Of a stretch of 64,000 nt of DNA, positions 47,518 to 59,618 are shown in pieces; within the stretch, counting starts at the first letter, position 1, and each line of letters opens with the position of its first letter. The notes beneath the pieces were generated by a model that had not been told where the DNA came from, ran no database searches, and was given only the letters and a program-made list of their open reading frames with translations. This DNA comes from Rhizobium albus (GTDB lineage Bacteria > Pseudomonadota > Alphaproteobacteria > Rhizobiales > Rhizobiaceae), in NCBI GenBank assembly GCA_030160035.1, contig BSNO01000001.1, positions 1,426,001 through 1,490,000 of the forward strand. The letters run 5' to 3'. The position numbers were made by a program, and so were the translations under genes.

Positions 47518-48183
47518 ATGACCCGATCAGCATTCAGGCTGCGGATTGCGGCCGCCGGCATGGCCACGGCGCTGCTTGCCGGTTGTACGGCCGACCCCTT
47601 CACCGGCCAGCAGCAGCTGTCCAACACGGCCGGCGGTGCCATGCTGGGTGCTGCGGCAGGCGCCGGTCTCGGCCTTCTGGCTGGCGGCGACGACCGCCGC
47701 AACGCGCTTCTCGGCGCCGGCATCGGGGCATTGGCCGGTGGCGCGATCGGCGGCTACATGGACAACCAGGAAGCACGCCTGCGCGCGCAGCTGCAGGGAA
47801 CCGGCGTTTCGGTGACCCGCAATGGCGACAACATCATCCTGAACATGCCGTCCAACATCACCTTCGGCACCAACGAAGCGAGCGTTCGCCCGGACTTCTA
47901 TTCGACGCTGAATTCGGTCGTTCTGGTTCTGCGCGAATTCGACCGCACGCTCGTCGACGTTCTCGGCCACACCGACAATGTCGGTTCGGCGAGCTACAAC
48001 CTCGATCTGTCGCAGCGGCGTGCACAGTCGGTTCTCGGCTATCTGACGTCCCAGGGCCTCGATCCGCGTCGCTTCCAGGCGCAGGGTTTCGGCTTTAACC
48101 AGCCGATCGCCGACAATTCGACCGAGGCCGGCCGCGCCGCAAACCGTCGAGTCGAAATCCGGATCGTTCCGATCCAGGGTTGA
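47518..48183 (+). CDS. OmpA-family lipoprotein with glycine zipper (YiaD-like)
   Basis: A 221-residue outer-membrane lipoprotein. Lipobox L-L-A-G-C23 after a typical signal, then a Gly/Ala-rich zipper segment (residues about 38-80, GGAMLGAAAGAGLGLLAGG), and a C-terminal OmpA peptidoglycan-binding domain (about 115-221) with the diagnostic GHTDNVGSASYNLDLSQRRAQSV. It anchors the outer membrane to the cell wall. ATG at 47518 with GGAGAGG upstream. Monocistronic, followed by a hairpin. Confidence 0.93.
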   Translation: MTRSAFRLRIAAAGMATALLAGCTADPFTGQQQLSNTAGGAMLGAAAGAGLGLLAGGDDRRNALLGAGIGALAGGAIGGYMDNQEARLRAQLQGTGVSVTRNGDNIILNMPSNITFGTNEASVRPDFYSTLNSVVLVLREFDRTLVDVLGHTDNVGSASYNLDLSQRRAQSVLGYLTSQGLDPRRFQAQGFGFNQPIADNSTEAGRAANRRVEIRIVPIQG

Positions 48184-48201
48184 AAACCCCACATTTGATT
48201 C

Positions 48202-48227
48202 CCGGCCCGGTCTATGCACCGGGTCGG
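48202..48227 (+). terminator. hairpin after the OmpA lipoprotein
   Basis: CCGGCCCGGT (48202-48211) and ACCGGGTCGG (48218-48227) form a 10-base stem with one mismatch, 19 bases after the stop. There is no clear T tract after it, so it is a weak or Rho-assisted terminator. Confidence 0.5.
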
Positions 48228-48329
48228 CGTTCACCATAGAGGTGGATGAGCGGTCCCCAGCCGCCTGAGATCTATGGTTTTTCGCTGAATTCGGCGTATT
48301 CTGAGAAAGTTTTCTGGGGGACTTTCAAC

Positions 48330-48803
48330 ATGAACAGGATTTATTGGGTTTTCGCGTTTCTCGTTCTTTTCGGCGGGAGCGCTTTGGCGTGTCCGGACTA
48401 CTCCAAGTCTGGCGATACCTACGAGTTGACGGGGGCAGACCTCTACTCGGTGCACCAGTACAATGTGCGCGCCGGTGGCAACATCAACATCGAGAAATGC
48501 AGCAACGTCGTGCCGCAAACCGACCGCGGGCGCGGCTATGTGACCGAAGCGCCGGACTTCACCTTCAATTTGAGCGGCATGGGCAAATACACACTGACGG
48601 TATCGGTCGAGAGCGACTGCGACAGTGTGCTGCTGGTGAACACGGCATCTGCCGGCTGGTACTATGACGATGACGACAACGGCAATCTCGATGCCAAGGT
48701 CAACCTGACGCGCCCGTCGGACGGATGGCTCGACGTCTGGGTGGGCACCCATGACGGCGCGGTCTGCGACGCGATGCTGTCGATGGAAACGTTCGACCGC
48801 TGA
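48330..48803 (+). CDS. hypothetical secreted protein
   Basis: A 157-residue protein with a signal peptide (residues 1-19, cleavage near ALA-CP) and no further membrane segment. The mature part has four cysteines (C20, C57, C95, C148 by my count) and repeated short beta strands (YTLTVSVESDCDSVLLVN, DGWLDVWVGTHDG), with the acidic patch YYDDDDNGNLD that could bind calcium. It resembles the beta-sandwich of secreted C-terminal prepeptidase-type domains. The ATG at 48330 is used because it begins the signal. No family assigned; unlinked to its neighbours. Confidence 0.7.
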   Translation: MNRIYWVFAFLVLFGGSALACPDYSKSGDTYELTGADLYSVHQYNVRAGGNINIEKCSNVVPQTDRGRGYVTEAPDFTFNLSGMGKYTLTVSVESDCDSVLLVNTASAGWYYDDDDNGNLDAKVNLTRPSDGWLDVWVGTHDGAVCDAMLSMETFDR

Positions 48804-48824
48804 TAGAACGCGTCAGTCCTTCAC

Positions 48825-48862
48825 AAAGCCAAGCGATCCGCGTGCCGGGTCGCTCGGCTTTG
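48825..48862. terminator. bidirectional terminator-like hairpin
   Basis: CAAAGCCAAGCGA (48825-48837) and TCGCTCGGCTTTG (48850-48862) pair over 13 bases with one mismatch, between two convergent genes (stops at 48803 and 48886). It could serve both. Confidence 0.6.
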
Positions 48863-48885
48863 CCATGGCCGCGCGGCGAGACCGT

Positions 48886-49809
48886 TCAGGCAGCGAGGGC
48901 GACCGCGATGCGCGTGGCGAGACGGACATTGGCCTTGACCAGCGCAATGTTGGTTTGAAGGCTCTTGCCGCCGGTGATGTCGACAAGTTCGGAGAGCAGG
49001 AACGGCGTTACGGCCTTGCCGCTGACACCGGCTTGTTCGGCGCGGCCCATGGCTTCGCGGATATGCGCTTCCATGACGTCGCGGGCGATCTCGTCTTCGA
49101 CGGGCACGGGATTGGCGATCAGCATGCCGCCGGTGATGCCCATGGCGGTGCGGACTTTCTGAAAGCGGGCGATGGCGTCCGGCGTGTCGAGGCGCAGCGG
49201 CGACTTCAGGCCGGATTCGCGAGACCAGAAGGCAGGAAACGCATCCGAGCCGAAGGTGACGACGGGCACGCCGCGGGTTTCGAGCACTTCGAGCGTCTTC
49301 GGCACATCCAGGATGGCCTTGGCGCCGGCAGAGACGACGATGACGCCGGTGCGCGCAAGCTCGTCGAGATCGGCGGAGATATCGAAGCTCGTTTCGGCGC
49401 CGCGATGAACGCCGCCGATGCCGCCGGTGGCGAAGACGGAGATGCCGGCATGGGCCGCGGCGATCATGGTGGCGGCGACCGTGGTGGCGCCGGTGCGGCC
49501 TTCGGCCAGCGCGAAGGCGAGATCGGCGCGCGAGAGCTTCATGGCATCCTTGCGGAGCGCGAGCGTGGCCAGGGTCTCATCCGACAGGCCGACGTTCAGC
49601 ACGCCATCGATGACGGCGATGGTCGCGGGCGTCGCGCCTTCCTCACGCACGATGGCTTCCACCGCGCGGGCCATTTCAAGATTGCCGGGATAGGGCATGC
49701 CATGGGTGATGATGGTCGATTCCAGCGCCACGATGGGCTTGCCGGACGCCCGCGCCTCTGCGACATCCGGGGCATAGGTGATCAGGCTGGCGTCGTTCTT
49801 CGGGCTCAT
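48886..49809 (-). CDS. psuG: pseudouridine-5'-phosphate glycosidase
   Basis: A 307-residue enzyme that splits pseudouridine 5'-phosphate into uracil and ribose 5-phosphate. Family motifs are clear: VALESTIITHGMPYPGN near residues 27-43, VLNVGLS, the conserved Lys in KDAMKLSRADL, ATGGIGGVHRGAE, and LIANPVPVEDEI. ATG at 49809 with a purine-rich site upstream. The gene lies 32 bases downstream of psuK on the same strand, which supplies its substrate, so this is a complete pseudouridine-salvage pair. Confidence 0.93.
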   Translation of the reverse strand: MSPKNDASLITYAPDVAEARASGKPIVALESTIITHGMPYPGNLEMARAVEAIVREEGATPATIAVIDGVLNVGLSDETLATLALRKDAMKLSRADLAFALAEGRTGATTVAATMIAAAHAGISVFATGGIGGVHRGAETSFDISADLDELARTGVIVVSAGAKAILDVPKTLEVLETRGVPVVTFGSDAFPAFWSRESGLKSPLRLDTPDAIARFQKVRTAMGITGGMLIANPVPVEDEIARDVMEAHIREAMGRAEQAGVSGKAVTPFLLSELVDITGGKSLQTNIALVKANVRLATRIAVALAA

Positions 49810-49841
49810 CTTCGGCTTCTCTCGGCTTGGGTCTGCATCGG

Positions 49842-50792
49842 TCAGCGGTTCAGATGCAATGGATCGATCGGGGGCACAAGAGCAAGGCGCGCCCGCACGG
49901 CATCGAGCGTCAGCCCAGGTGGTGCCGGCTCGGCGCTTTCGACGGCGAGCGAGGCGGCGGCGACGCCATAATGGCAGGCCTCGATGAAAGGCAGGCCGGC
50001 CTGAAGAGCTCCGAGCGTGGCGGCAGCAAGCGCATCGCCGGCGCCCGTGACATCGACGATGGTGCAGCCTTCGATCGCGGACAAGAGGAACGTCTGCTGC
50101 TGATCAAAGGCAAGCGCCGGGCCGCTGCCCGCCGTGACGATGGCGCGGGCGATGCCGACAGCGCGCAGCTGCTCGGCCTGCGCCTGCCCATCCTCTGCAA
50201 GCGGGCCGACGAGCGCTTCGGCCTCGCGCCGGTTCATGAACAGGCAAGAGAGGGCGGAAAGTACCGGTTTCAGCCGCACGATCTTGGCCGGCGAGATGGC
50301 GATGGCGGACAAAGGACGGCCAGCCTCGCCGCACCGCCGCGCCAGACGGGCTATCGTCGCCTCGGGAATATTGGCATCGACCAGCACCGCATCGGCTTCA
50401 GCTATGGCATCGCGCAGGGGGCGGCGATCGCACTGGCGGGGCGAAAATGCATCGTAAAGCGCCATGTCCGCGAGCGCGACGACGAGATCGCCCTGGCTGT
50501 CCAGAATCGCCGAATAGGTGGGCGTTGCCCGATCGAGGAAGGTGATCGGCGTATCTTCGACGCCCGCATCGGCAGCCGCCCGCGCGACCGTCTCGCCAGC
50601 GGGATCGCCGCCGCGCGGCGCCACCAGCCGAACGACATGCCCCAGCCGCGCGAGATTGCGGGCGGCGTTGAACGCGCCACCGCCGGCCGTCTCCTCCCAA
50701 TGCCCCGGATTGCTGGCGTGAAGATGCAGTGCGCCCTTCACCTGGCCGCGGCGATCGAGATGCGCACCGCCAATGACGAGGAATCGGCTCAT
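49842..50792 (-). CDS. psuK: PfkB-family kinase, probably pseudouridine kinase
   Basis: A 316-residue ribokinase-fold sugar kinase. Start segment SRFLVIGGAHLDRRG, GGGAFNAARNLARLG (sugar-binding), and the catalytic GCTIVDVTGAGDALAAA near residues 241-255 are all present. Adjacent psuG makes pseudouridine the most likely substrate (pseudouridine to pseudouridine 5'-phosphate). The ATG at 50792 starts the conserved sequence and has GGCAGG about ten bases upstream; an ATG at 50843 lacks one. It is divergent from recA. Confidence 0.88.
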   Translation of the reverse strand: MSRFLVIGGAHLDRRGQVKGALHLHASNPGHWEETAGGGAFNAARNLARLGHVVRLVAPRGGDPAGETVARAAADAGVEDTPITFLDRATPTYSAILDSQGDLVVALADMALYDAFSPRQCDRRPLRDAIAEADAVLVDANIPEATIARLARRCGEAGRPLSAIAISPAKIVRLKPVLSALSCLFMNRREAEALVGPLAEDGQAQAEQLRAVGIARAIVTAGSGPALAFDQQQTFLLSAIEGCTIVDVTGAGDALAAATLGALQAGLPFIEACHYGVAAASLAVESAEPAPPGLTLDAVRARLALVPPIDPLHLNR

Positions 50793-50924
50793 CGGCAAAC
50801 GGCCTGCCGCAGAGGCGACACCGGGGCTGATGGTGTATTGCATTTCATGCTGATCATGCGCGGAACAATCCGGGAATAGACAGAAGATAAAGATGCGAAT
50901 TCAGTGTCTTAGAAAGTGCTTGCC

Positions 50925-50956
50925 AAACGAGAACAAAATAGGTACAAACGAGAACA
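50925..50956 (+). promoter_or_regulatory. candidate SOS (LexA) operator of recA
   Basis: The region holds GAAC-N7-GTAC at 50931-50945, one mismatch from the alphaproteobacterial GAAC-N7-GAAC LexA box. It also contains the 12-base sequence CAAACGAGAACA twice (50925-50936 and 50945-50956), 20 bases apart, about 50-80 bases before recA. Confidence 0.55.
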
Positions 50957-51003
50957 GAGGGCACGTTTGCCTGTCCGGCTCGAATAACCTAAAGGTGGAA
51001 CAT

Positions 51004-52089
51004 ATGGCACAGAACTCGCTGCGGCTCGTAGAGGACAATTCGGTGGACAAAAGCAAGGCTCTCGACGCGGCGCTCTCTCAGATCGAGCGCGCGTTCGGCA
51101 AGGGTTCGATCATGAAGCTCGGTTCCAACGAGCAGGTGGTCGAAATCGAAACGGTACCGACCGGCTCGCTCGGGCTCGATATCGCTCTCGGCGTCGGTGG
51201 ACTGCCGAAGGGCCGTATCGTCGAAATCTATGGCCCTGAAAGCTCGGGCAAGACGACGCTTGCCCTGCATTGCGTGGCGGAAGCGCAAAAGCGCGGTGGC
51301 ATCTGCGGCTTCATCGATGCCGAGCACGCGCTCGATCCGGTCTATGCCCGCAAGCTCGGCGTCGATCTGGAAAACCTCCTGATCTCGCAGCCGGACAATG
51401 GCGAGCAGGCGCTGGAGATCACCGATACGCTGGTGCGCTCGGGTGCGATCGACGTGCTGATCGTCGATTCGGTGGCGGCGTTGACGCCACGCGCCGAAAT
51501 CGAAGGCGAGATGGGCGACAGCCTGCCGGGCCTTCAGGCGCGTCTGATGAGCCAGGCACTGCGCAAGCTGACGGCGTCGATTTCCAAGTCGAACTGCATG
51601 GTCATCTTCATCAACCAGATCCGCATGAAGATCGGCGTCATGTTTGGTTCGCCGGAAACGACGACGGGCGGCAACGCACTGAAGTTCTATGCATCGGTGC
51701 GCCTCGACATCCGTCGCATCGGCTCGGTCAAGGACCGCGACGAGACCGTCGGCAACCAGACCCGCGTCAAGGTCGTGAAGAACAAGATGGCGCCGCCGCT
51801 GAAGGTGATCGAATTCGACATCATGTATGGCGAAGGTATCTCCAAGACCGGCGAGCTGATCGATCTAGGCGTCAAGGCCGGGATCGTCGACAAGTCCGGC
51901 TCCTGGTTCTCCTATAACAGCCAGCGTCTGGGGCAGGGCCGCGACAATGCCCGCCAGTTCCTCAAGGACAACCCCGACACGGCCCGCGAGATCGAGCAGG
52001 CGATTCGCCAGAATGCCGGCCTGATTGCGGAGAACTTCTTCGATGACGGCCTGCCGGACAACGACACGGACGACGCTGCGGCCGGTTGA
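51004..52089 (+). CDS. recA: recombinase RecA
   Basis: A 361-residue DNA-dependent ATPase for homologous recombination and SOS induction. Walker A is G77-PESSGKT84, Walker B is [12 protein letters not shown], and the L2 region [22 protein letters not shown] is intact. The ATG at 51004 starts [10 protein letters not shown]; a longer frame from 50893 crosses the promoter and is rejected. A candidate LexA operator precedes it. A hairpin follows the stop, and alaS is next on the same strand, as in Rhizobiaceae. Confidence 0.98.
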   Translation: MAQNSLRLVEDNSVDKSKALDAALSQIERAFGKGSIMKLGSNEQVVEIETVPTGSLGLDIALGVGGLPKGRIVEIYGPESSGKTTLALHCVAEAQKRGGICGFIDAEHALDPVYARKLGVDLENLLISQPDNGEQALEITDTLVRSGAIDVLIVDSVAALTPRAEIEGEMGDSLPGLQARLMSQALRKLTASISKSNCMVIFINQIRMKIGVMFGSPETTTGGNALKFYASVRLDIRRIGSVKDRDETVGNQTRVKVVKNKMAPPLKVIEFDIMYGEGISKTGELIDLGVKAGIVDKSGSWFSYNSQRLGQGRDNARQFLKDNPDTAREIEQAIRQNAGLIAENFFDDGLPDNDTDDAAAG

Positions 52090-52128
52090 CGGCGCGCGGT
52101 CTTTCCATCCTTTCGCGTCGATCGATTG

Positions 52129-52152
52129 CGGCGGGCCCATCAGGGTCCGCCG
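52129..52152 (+). terminator. hairpin between recA and alaS
   Basis: CGGCGGGCCC (52129-52138) pairs with GGGTCCGCCG (52143-52152) with one G-U pair, 40 bases after recA. No T tract follows, so it may terminate poorly or act as a Rho-linked or attenuating structure. Confidence 0.5.
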
Positions 52153-52285
52153 TACTCCGTTGTAGGCAGTCACGAGGCGCGCAATGGCAATGCTGGACAG
52201 GGTTTGAGCCGAACGATAAAAGCCGGACACACAAAGGCTGGCGGCGTCATCGGGGGCCGGCCGAACAGAAGCAAAAGGGCGTTTC

Positions 52286-54949
<2,664 letters not shown>

Positions 54950-54969
54950 GGCGCAGCGCAACAGCATTC

Positions 54970-54993
54970 GACCGGCCGCGTTGTCGGCCGGTC
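54970..54993 (+). terminator. hairpin after alaS
   Basis: GACCGGCCG (54970-54978) and CGGCCGGTC (54985-54993) form a perfect 9-base stem 20 bases after alaS, without a T tract. It also faces the convergent AI-2E gene. Confidence 0.5.
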
Positions 54994-55057
54994 AGAGCTG
55001 ATCGTCAGTCGCTTTGATAAGAATAGATGTCGAGCGGCGCGATTGCGCTGCGTCGGC

Positions 55058-56098
55058 CTATTCGTGTCTTTGCCCTTCCGGCATTTGTAGCTTCATCTCG
55101 CGCGGCGGCTCGCGCTCCAGGTAATCGTGGACGTAGAGCTCCTTGATGAGCATGCGGCCGACTGCGACTAGGGGCATGGCGAGCGCCAGGCCGAGAAGAC
55201 CGAAGAGCACGCCGAACAGCAATTGCGCAGCGATGACGAGGGCTGGGGACAGGTCGACGCGCTCCTGCTGCACCAGTGGCGTGATCACGTAGCTTTCCAG
55301 CGTCTGCACCGAGAGGTAGACGGCGGCGACCCAGAGCAGCATGGAGGGGCCTTCGCCGAAGGCGAGCAACAAGGCCGGCGCGATTGCCAGGACAGGGCCG
55401 ATATTGGGGATGAAGGCGAGCAGGCCGGCGATGATGCCGAGAATGAAGGCGAGCGGCATTCCTATGAGCAGAAGACCGATGCCGGTCAGCACGCCGACCA
55501 CGGTCATGGAGATCAGCTGTGCGGCGAGCCAGCTCTTCAGCGTGCGGGCGCATTTCTTCAAGATTTCGTCGGTGCGGGGACGCAGCGATGGCGCGAAGAG
55601 CTCGACAGCGCCCTTTCGATAGATGGCGGGCGTGACCGCGACATAGATGCCGATGAAGGCAATGATGACAAAATTGCCCAGCGCGCCAAAGGTCGATGTG
55701 ACGGCGCTGGTTGCGGCGCGTCCCCCTTCACCCGAAATGAGGCCGGCCGGGTTTGCTCTGTCGAGCGCCCGGTTTGCCCATTCGTATTCTTCGAGCCGGC
55801 TGCGTAGATTTTCGATCGCGCCGGGAATCTGGCTGGCAAGTTCGTTGAACTGAGCGGCGATCGATGTCGCTGCCAGAGTGAAAACACCAGCGATGGCGAG
55901 CAGCAGCAGAAGCGTGAACAGGCCGATTGACCAGCCGCGCGGAATTTTGGTGGCTCGTTCCACAAGTCCTCCGCCGCCGTTGAGAAAGGCGGCCATCAGG
56001 AGGCCCGAAAACAGAACCAGCGCGACGCTCGGCACCAGTATGAACAGGAGAAGGACGACCACGGCCGCGACCGCAATCGAGATCTTCCATCTCGGCAT
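55058..56098 (-). CDS. AI-2E family transporter (PerM-like)
   Basis: A 346-residue inner-membrane protein with the AI-2E/UPF0118 layout: two N-terminal helices (about 3-45), a periplasmic helical stretch (about 75-125), then five or six C-terminal helices with the conserved LIGMPLAFILGIIAGLLAFIPNIGPVLA. The family was named after TqsA, but most members export other small molecules, and some are sodium/proton antiporters. The ATG at 56098 has GGGGA nine bases upstream; a TTG 15 bases before is less likely. Lone minus-strand gene. Confidence 0.87.
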   Translation of the reverse strand: MPRWKISIAVAAVVVLLLFILVPSVALVLFSGLLMAAFLNGGGGLVERATKIPRGWSIGLFTLLLLLAIAGVFTLAATSIAAQFNELASQIPGAIENLRSRLEEYEWANRALDRANPAGLISGEGGRAATSAVTSTFGALGNFVIIAFIGIYVAVTPAIYRKGAVELFAPSLRPRTDEILKKCARTLKSWLAAQLISMTVVGVLTGIGLLLIGMPLAFILGIIAGLLAFIPNIGPVLAIAPALLLAFGEGPSMLLWVAAVYLSVQTLESYVITPLVQQERVDLSPALVIAAQLLFGVLFGLLGLALAMPLVAVGRMLIKELYVHDYLEREPPREMKLQMPEGQRHE

Positions 56099-56179
56099 GA
56101 TATGAGTCCCCAACGCTGCTGATCATGGTTTAACAGGCTTTGGTGACATTCGTTCCGAGCTCGGAAAGCGCAGCAAGCT

Positions 56180-57175
56180 TTATGCGGAACTGCGCACCGC
56201 GCCAAAGATCGACCAGTCGGTGCGCTCGGTGAGGAGTTCGAGGCCGAGGGTGCCGAGCCAGCTGTTGCCCATGGGATCGAGTGCCGGCGACCAGACTGCG
56301 ATGGACGCGCGGTGGGGCGCGATGGCGAGGATTCCGCCGCCGACACCGGATTTGGCCGGCAGGCCGACGCGAAATGCGAAATCACCGGAGCCATCGTACT
56401 GGCCGCACAGCATCATGATGGCGAGGATGCGCCGGGCGCGCCGCGCCTGCTGGATGCTGTCGTCGTCATCGTGCGGATCGTCGTGCATCAGGAACCGGCC
56501 TGCCTTCGCCAGGCCCCGGCAGTCGAGCGTGATGGCACATTGATGGACATAGGCTTCCATCACCTCCTTCACCTCATGATCGAGATTGCCGTGGTGCTTG
56601 GCCATGTACATGAGCGAGCGGTTGAGATTGCCGCCGGTGCGGTCGCTCGCCATCACGTCCGGGTCGAGTGACATCGTTTCGTCGTCGATCATGCTCTTGA
56701 TGAAATCGATCACATGCCGGTTGGGGCCAGACTTGCCGCCGATGCCGACGAGGGCGTCGCAAACGACCAGGGCCCCGGCGTTGATGAAGGGATTGCGCGG
56801 CACGCCCTTGTCGCGCTCCAGATCGATGATGGAGTTGAAGGGATCGCCGGACGGCTCGCGGCCGATCCGCTTCCAGAGCTTTTCGCCGAGCGCTTCGAGA
56901 GCGACTTCCAGCGCGAAGACCTTGGAAATGGATTGGATGGGAAAGCCGGTTCCCGCATTGCCGGCCGAGACCAGTTCTCCATGGCGGGTGAAGACGGCGA
57001 TGCCGAACTTGTCGAAATCGCCCTTGCGGGGCGGCGCCTTGTCCTTTTCACGGGCGGTTTCGGCGGCCTTTTCGTGCATCGAGGGCGCGGCCTCGCGCAC
57101 CCGTTCCACTACGTCGCCGAGAATGGTGCGCAGCCGGGACGGGTCGTTCAGCGGATCGGTGGAAGGTTCAGTCAT
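56180..57175 (-). CDS. glsA: glutaminase A
   Basis: A 331-residue serine-dependent beta-lactamase-fold glutaminase that hydrolyses glutamine to glutamate and ammonia. The active-site S82-x-x-K85 lies in FPIQSISKVFAL, with conserved NPFINAGALVV, NRSLMYMAKHHG and KSGVGGGILA. The N-terminus is about 20 residues longer and more charged (HEKAAETAREKDKAPPRKGDF) than in E. coli enzymes. ATG at 57175. It lies downstream of icd, with a strong terminator between, so it is probably separately transcribed. Confidence 0.94.
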   Translation of the reverse strand: MTEPSTDPLNDPSRLRTILGDVVERVREAAPSMHEKAAETAREKDKAPPRKGDFDKFGIAVFTRHGELVSAGNAGTGFPIQSISKVFALEVALEALGEKLWKRIGREPSGDPFNSIIDLERDKGVPRNPFINAGALVVCDALVGIGGKSGPNRHVIDFIKSMIDDETMSLDPDVMASDRTGGNLNRSLMYMAKHHGNLDHEVKEVMEAYVHQCAITLDCRGLAKAGRFLMHDDPHDDDDSIQQARRARRILAIMMLCGQYDGSGDFAFRVGLPAKSGVGGGILAIAPHRASIAVWSPALDPMGNSWLGTLGLELLTERTDWSIFGAVRSSA

Positions 57176-57292
57176 GCCATTTCGTCCTCGGTTTGTGGCT
57201 TGAGCACGCGATCCGGTCCAAGCTTTGCACGGTAAGGATGATGGGCCAGAAACGTTCCGCAGCGAATTGCTTGATTGTCGTGGCGGTCAAAG

Positions 57293-57320
57293 AAAAACCC
57301 CGCGGCGTGAACCGCGGGGT
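57293..57320 (-). terminator. rho-independent terminator of icd
   Basis: CCCCGCGG (57298-57305) pairs with CCGCGGGG (57312-57319), loop CGTGAA; the plus-strand A run before it reads as a T tract on the minus strand. It sits about 30 bases after the icd stop. Confidence 0.85.
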
Positions 57321-57350
57321 CTGGAAGACTTGACCCGAGGAGGCGAAGCC

Positions 57351-58565
57351 TCAGGCGGCCATGGCCTTTTGGAGGTTCTCGTCGATCTTGTCGAGGAAGC
57401 CGGTCGTGGAGAGCCAGGGCTGATCGGGACCGATGAGGAGTGCGAGGTCCTTGGTCATGTGGCCGCTTTCGACGGTCTCGATGCAGACCTTCTCCAGCGT
57501 GTCGGCAAAGCGTGCGAGTTCGGCATTGTCGTCGAGCTTGGCGCGGTGCGCGAGGCCACGGGTCCAGGCGAAGATCGAGGCGATGGAGTTGGTGGAGGTT
57601 TCCTCGCCCTTCTGGTGCTGGCGGTAGTGGCGCGTGACCGTACCGTGCGCGGCTTCGGCTTCGACCGTGTTGCCATCCGGAGTGAGCAGAACCGAGGTCA
57701 TCAGGCCGAGCGAGCCGAAGCCCTGCGCAACCGTGTCGGACTGAACGTCGCCGTCATAGTTCTTGCAGGCCCAGACATAACCGCCCGACCATTTCAGGTT
57801 TGCGGCGACCATGTCGTCGATCAGGCGGTGTTCGTACCAGATCTTGGCTTCCTTGAACTTCGCCTCGAATTCCTGCTCGTAGACTTCCTGGAAGATGTCC
57901 TTGAAGCGGCCGTCATAGACCTTGAGGATGGTGTTCTTGGTCGACAGGTAGACCGGCACCTTGCGGCTGAGGCCGTAGTTCAGCGAAGCGCGGGCGAAAT
58001 CGCGGATCGACTCGTCGAGGTTGTACATGCCCATGGCAATGCCGGCGCCGGGCGCGTCGAAGATCTCGTATTCCTGCTCCTTGCCGTCCTCACCGACGAA
58101 CTTCATGTAGAGCTTGCCCTTGCCCGGGAATTTGAAGTCGGTTGCGCGGTACTGGTCGCCATAGGCGTGGCGGCCGACGATGACCGGCTTGGTCCAGCCC
58201 GGAACGAGGCGGGGGACGTTCTTGCAGATGATCGGCTCGCGGAAAATGACGCCGCCGAGGATGTTGCGGATCGTGCCGTTGGGCGAGCGCCACATCTTCT
58301 TCAGGCCGAATTCCTCGACGCGGCCTTCATCGGCGGTGATCGTGGCGCACTTGACGCCGACGCCGTGCTTCTTGATCGCGTGGGCCGCGTCGATCGTCAC
58401 CTGGTCGTCGGTGGCGTCGCGGTTTTCCATGCTGAGATCGTAATATTCCAGATCGATGTCCAGATAGGGATGGATCAGCTTGTCCTTGATGAACTGCCAG
58501 ATGATACGGGTCATCTCGTCGCCGTCGAGCTCAACGACCGGGTTTGCGACCTTGATCTTACTCAT
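57351..58565 (-). CDS. icd: NADP-dependent isocitrate dehydrogenase
   Basis: A 404-residue enzyme of the dimeric, eukaryotic-like NADP-IDH class that converts isocitrate to 2-oxoglutarate in the TCA cycle. Features: [17 protein letters not shown] at the N-terminus, [14 protein letters not shown] (substrate loop), the metal-binding [28 protein letters not shown], and the NADP site [18 protein letters not shown]. The ATG at 58565 begins the conserved sequence; the longer frame to 58985 crosses the trmJ promoter region. It is terminated by a strong hairpin. Confidence 0.96.
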   Translation of the reverse strand: MSKIKVANPVVELDGDEMTRIIWQFIKDKLIHPYLDIDLEYYDLSMENRDATDDQVTIDAAHAIKKHGVGVKCATITADEGRVEEFGLKKMWRSPNGTIRNILGGVIFREPIICKNVPRLVPGWTKPVIVGRHAYGDQYRATDFKFPGKGKLYMKFVGEDGKEQEYEIFDAPGAGIAMGMYNLDESIRDFARASLNYGLSRKVPVYLSTKNTILKVYDGRFKDIFQEVYEQEFEAKFKEAKIWYEHRLIDDMVAANLKWSGGYVWACKNYDGDVQSDTVAQGFGSLGLMTSVLLTPDGNTVEAEAAHGTVTRHYRQHQKGEETSTNSIASIFAWTRGLAHRAKLDDNAELARFADTLEKVCIETVESGHMTKDLALLIGPDQPWLSTTGFLDKIDENLQKAMAA

Positions 58566-58640
58566 GCAGGAAAAGCCTCTCTCTCTCCAAAAAAGCCATG
58601 GACGGACGGCATGCCGCCGCATCCAGAACAACTGGCGCGT

Positions 58641-58668
58641 CCTATAGCATCGTGATTGCCGATGGCAA
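58641..58668 (-). promoter_or_regulatory. candidate sigma-70 promoter of icd
   Basis: On the minus strand TTGCCA (58668-58663) and TATAGG (58646-58641) are 16 bases apart, about 75 bases before the icd ATG. A plausible but not proven -35/-10 pair. Confidence 0.4.
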
Positions 58669-58787
58669 AGGAGAAGCGGAACCTTTGACGCCCAAGGCTT
58701 GGCCGGCACGCAGCACCCGGTGTATGAGCGCAGCGATTGACGCTGTGGCTCTGTGGGCGCAGCGCAGAACGCTGCGAGGGAGCCCGA

Positions 58788-59618
58788 ATGGCCGGAACCG
58801 ACAGAAAGCGCGCGATGATTGCGGAAGGCCCCGCGATCGTGCTGGTGGAGCCGCAGCTTGGCGAAAACATCGGCATGGTGGCGCGCGCCATGGCCAATTT
58901 CGGGTTGTCGGACCTTAGGCTGGTCAATCCGCGCGATGGATGGCCGAGCGAAAAGGCGCGCCAGGCGGCGTCCAAGGCCGACCACGTGATCGATGCGACG
59001 CAGGTGTTCGAGACGCTCGAGGAGGCAATCGCCGATCTCAATTTCGTCTATGCGACGACCGCGCGCGAGCGTGACGGCTTCAAGCCGGTGCGCGGACCGG
59101 TGGAGGCAGGCCAGACGCTGCGGACGAAGTTCCGCGAAGGCCAGGCTACGGGCATCCTGTTCGGGCGCGAGCGCTGGGGCCTAAAGAACCACGAAGTGGC
59201 GCTTGCCGACGAGATCGTGACCTTTCCTGTCAATCCAGCCTTCGCCTCGCTCAACATCGCGCAGGCCGTGCTGCTCATGTCCTATGAGTGGATGAATTCA
59301 GGGCTCTCGGATGTGACTGAGACCGCGTTCACCCACAACGACATGACGCCGGCGACCAAGGAAGAGACCTTCGGCCTGTTCGATCATCTGGAAGAGGCGC
59401 TCGATGCGCGCGGTTACTTCAGGCCCGAGGACAAGAAGCCGAAAATGGTCGACAATCTGCGCACGCTGCTTGCGCGTCGCGGGCTGTTTTCCCAGGAAAT
59501 CCATGTGCTGCGCGGTGTGATCAACTCGCTCGACCGCTATTCGCGCAAGCGCCCGCGCGGCAGCGGCGCGCCCGACGAGATCGCGTCGCAGCCGAACGAT
59601 CGGCCCGACAATGGCTGA
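58788..59618 (+). CDS. trmJ: SpoU-type RNA methyltransferase (TrmJ-like)
   Basis: A 276-residue SPOUT-class methyltransferase. The N-terminal motif [23 protein letters not shown], the motif 2 [20 protein letters not shown] and motif 3 [23 protein letters not shown] make the trefoil knot; the C-terminal extension after residue 180 is typical of TrmJ, which 2'-O-methylates position 32 of tRNA. The ATG at 58788 has GAGGGAG upstream. The 3' end overlaps murI by eight bases. Exact nucleotide target is inferred from the family. Confidence 0.9.
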   Translation: MAGTDRKRAMIAEGPAIVLVEPQLGENIGMVARAMANFGLSDLRLVNPRDGWPSEKARQAASKADHVIDATQVFETLEEAIADLNFVYATTARERDGFKPVRGPVEAGQTLRTKFREGQATGILFGRERWGLKNHEVALADEIVTFPVNPAFASLNIAQAVLLMSYEWMNSGLSDVTETAFTHNDMTPATKEETFGLFDHLEEALDARGYFRPEDKKPKMVDNLRTLLARRGLFSQEIHVLRGVINSLDRYSRKRPRGSGAPDEIASQPNDRPDNG

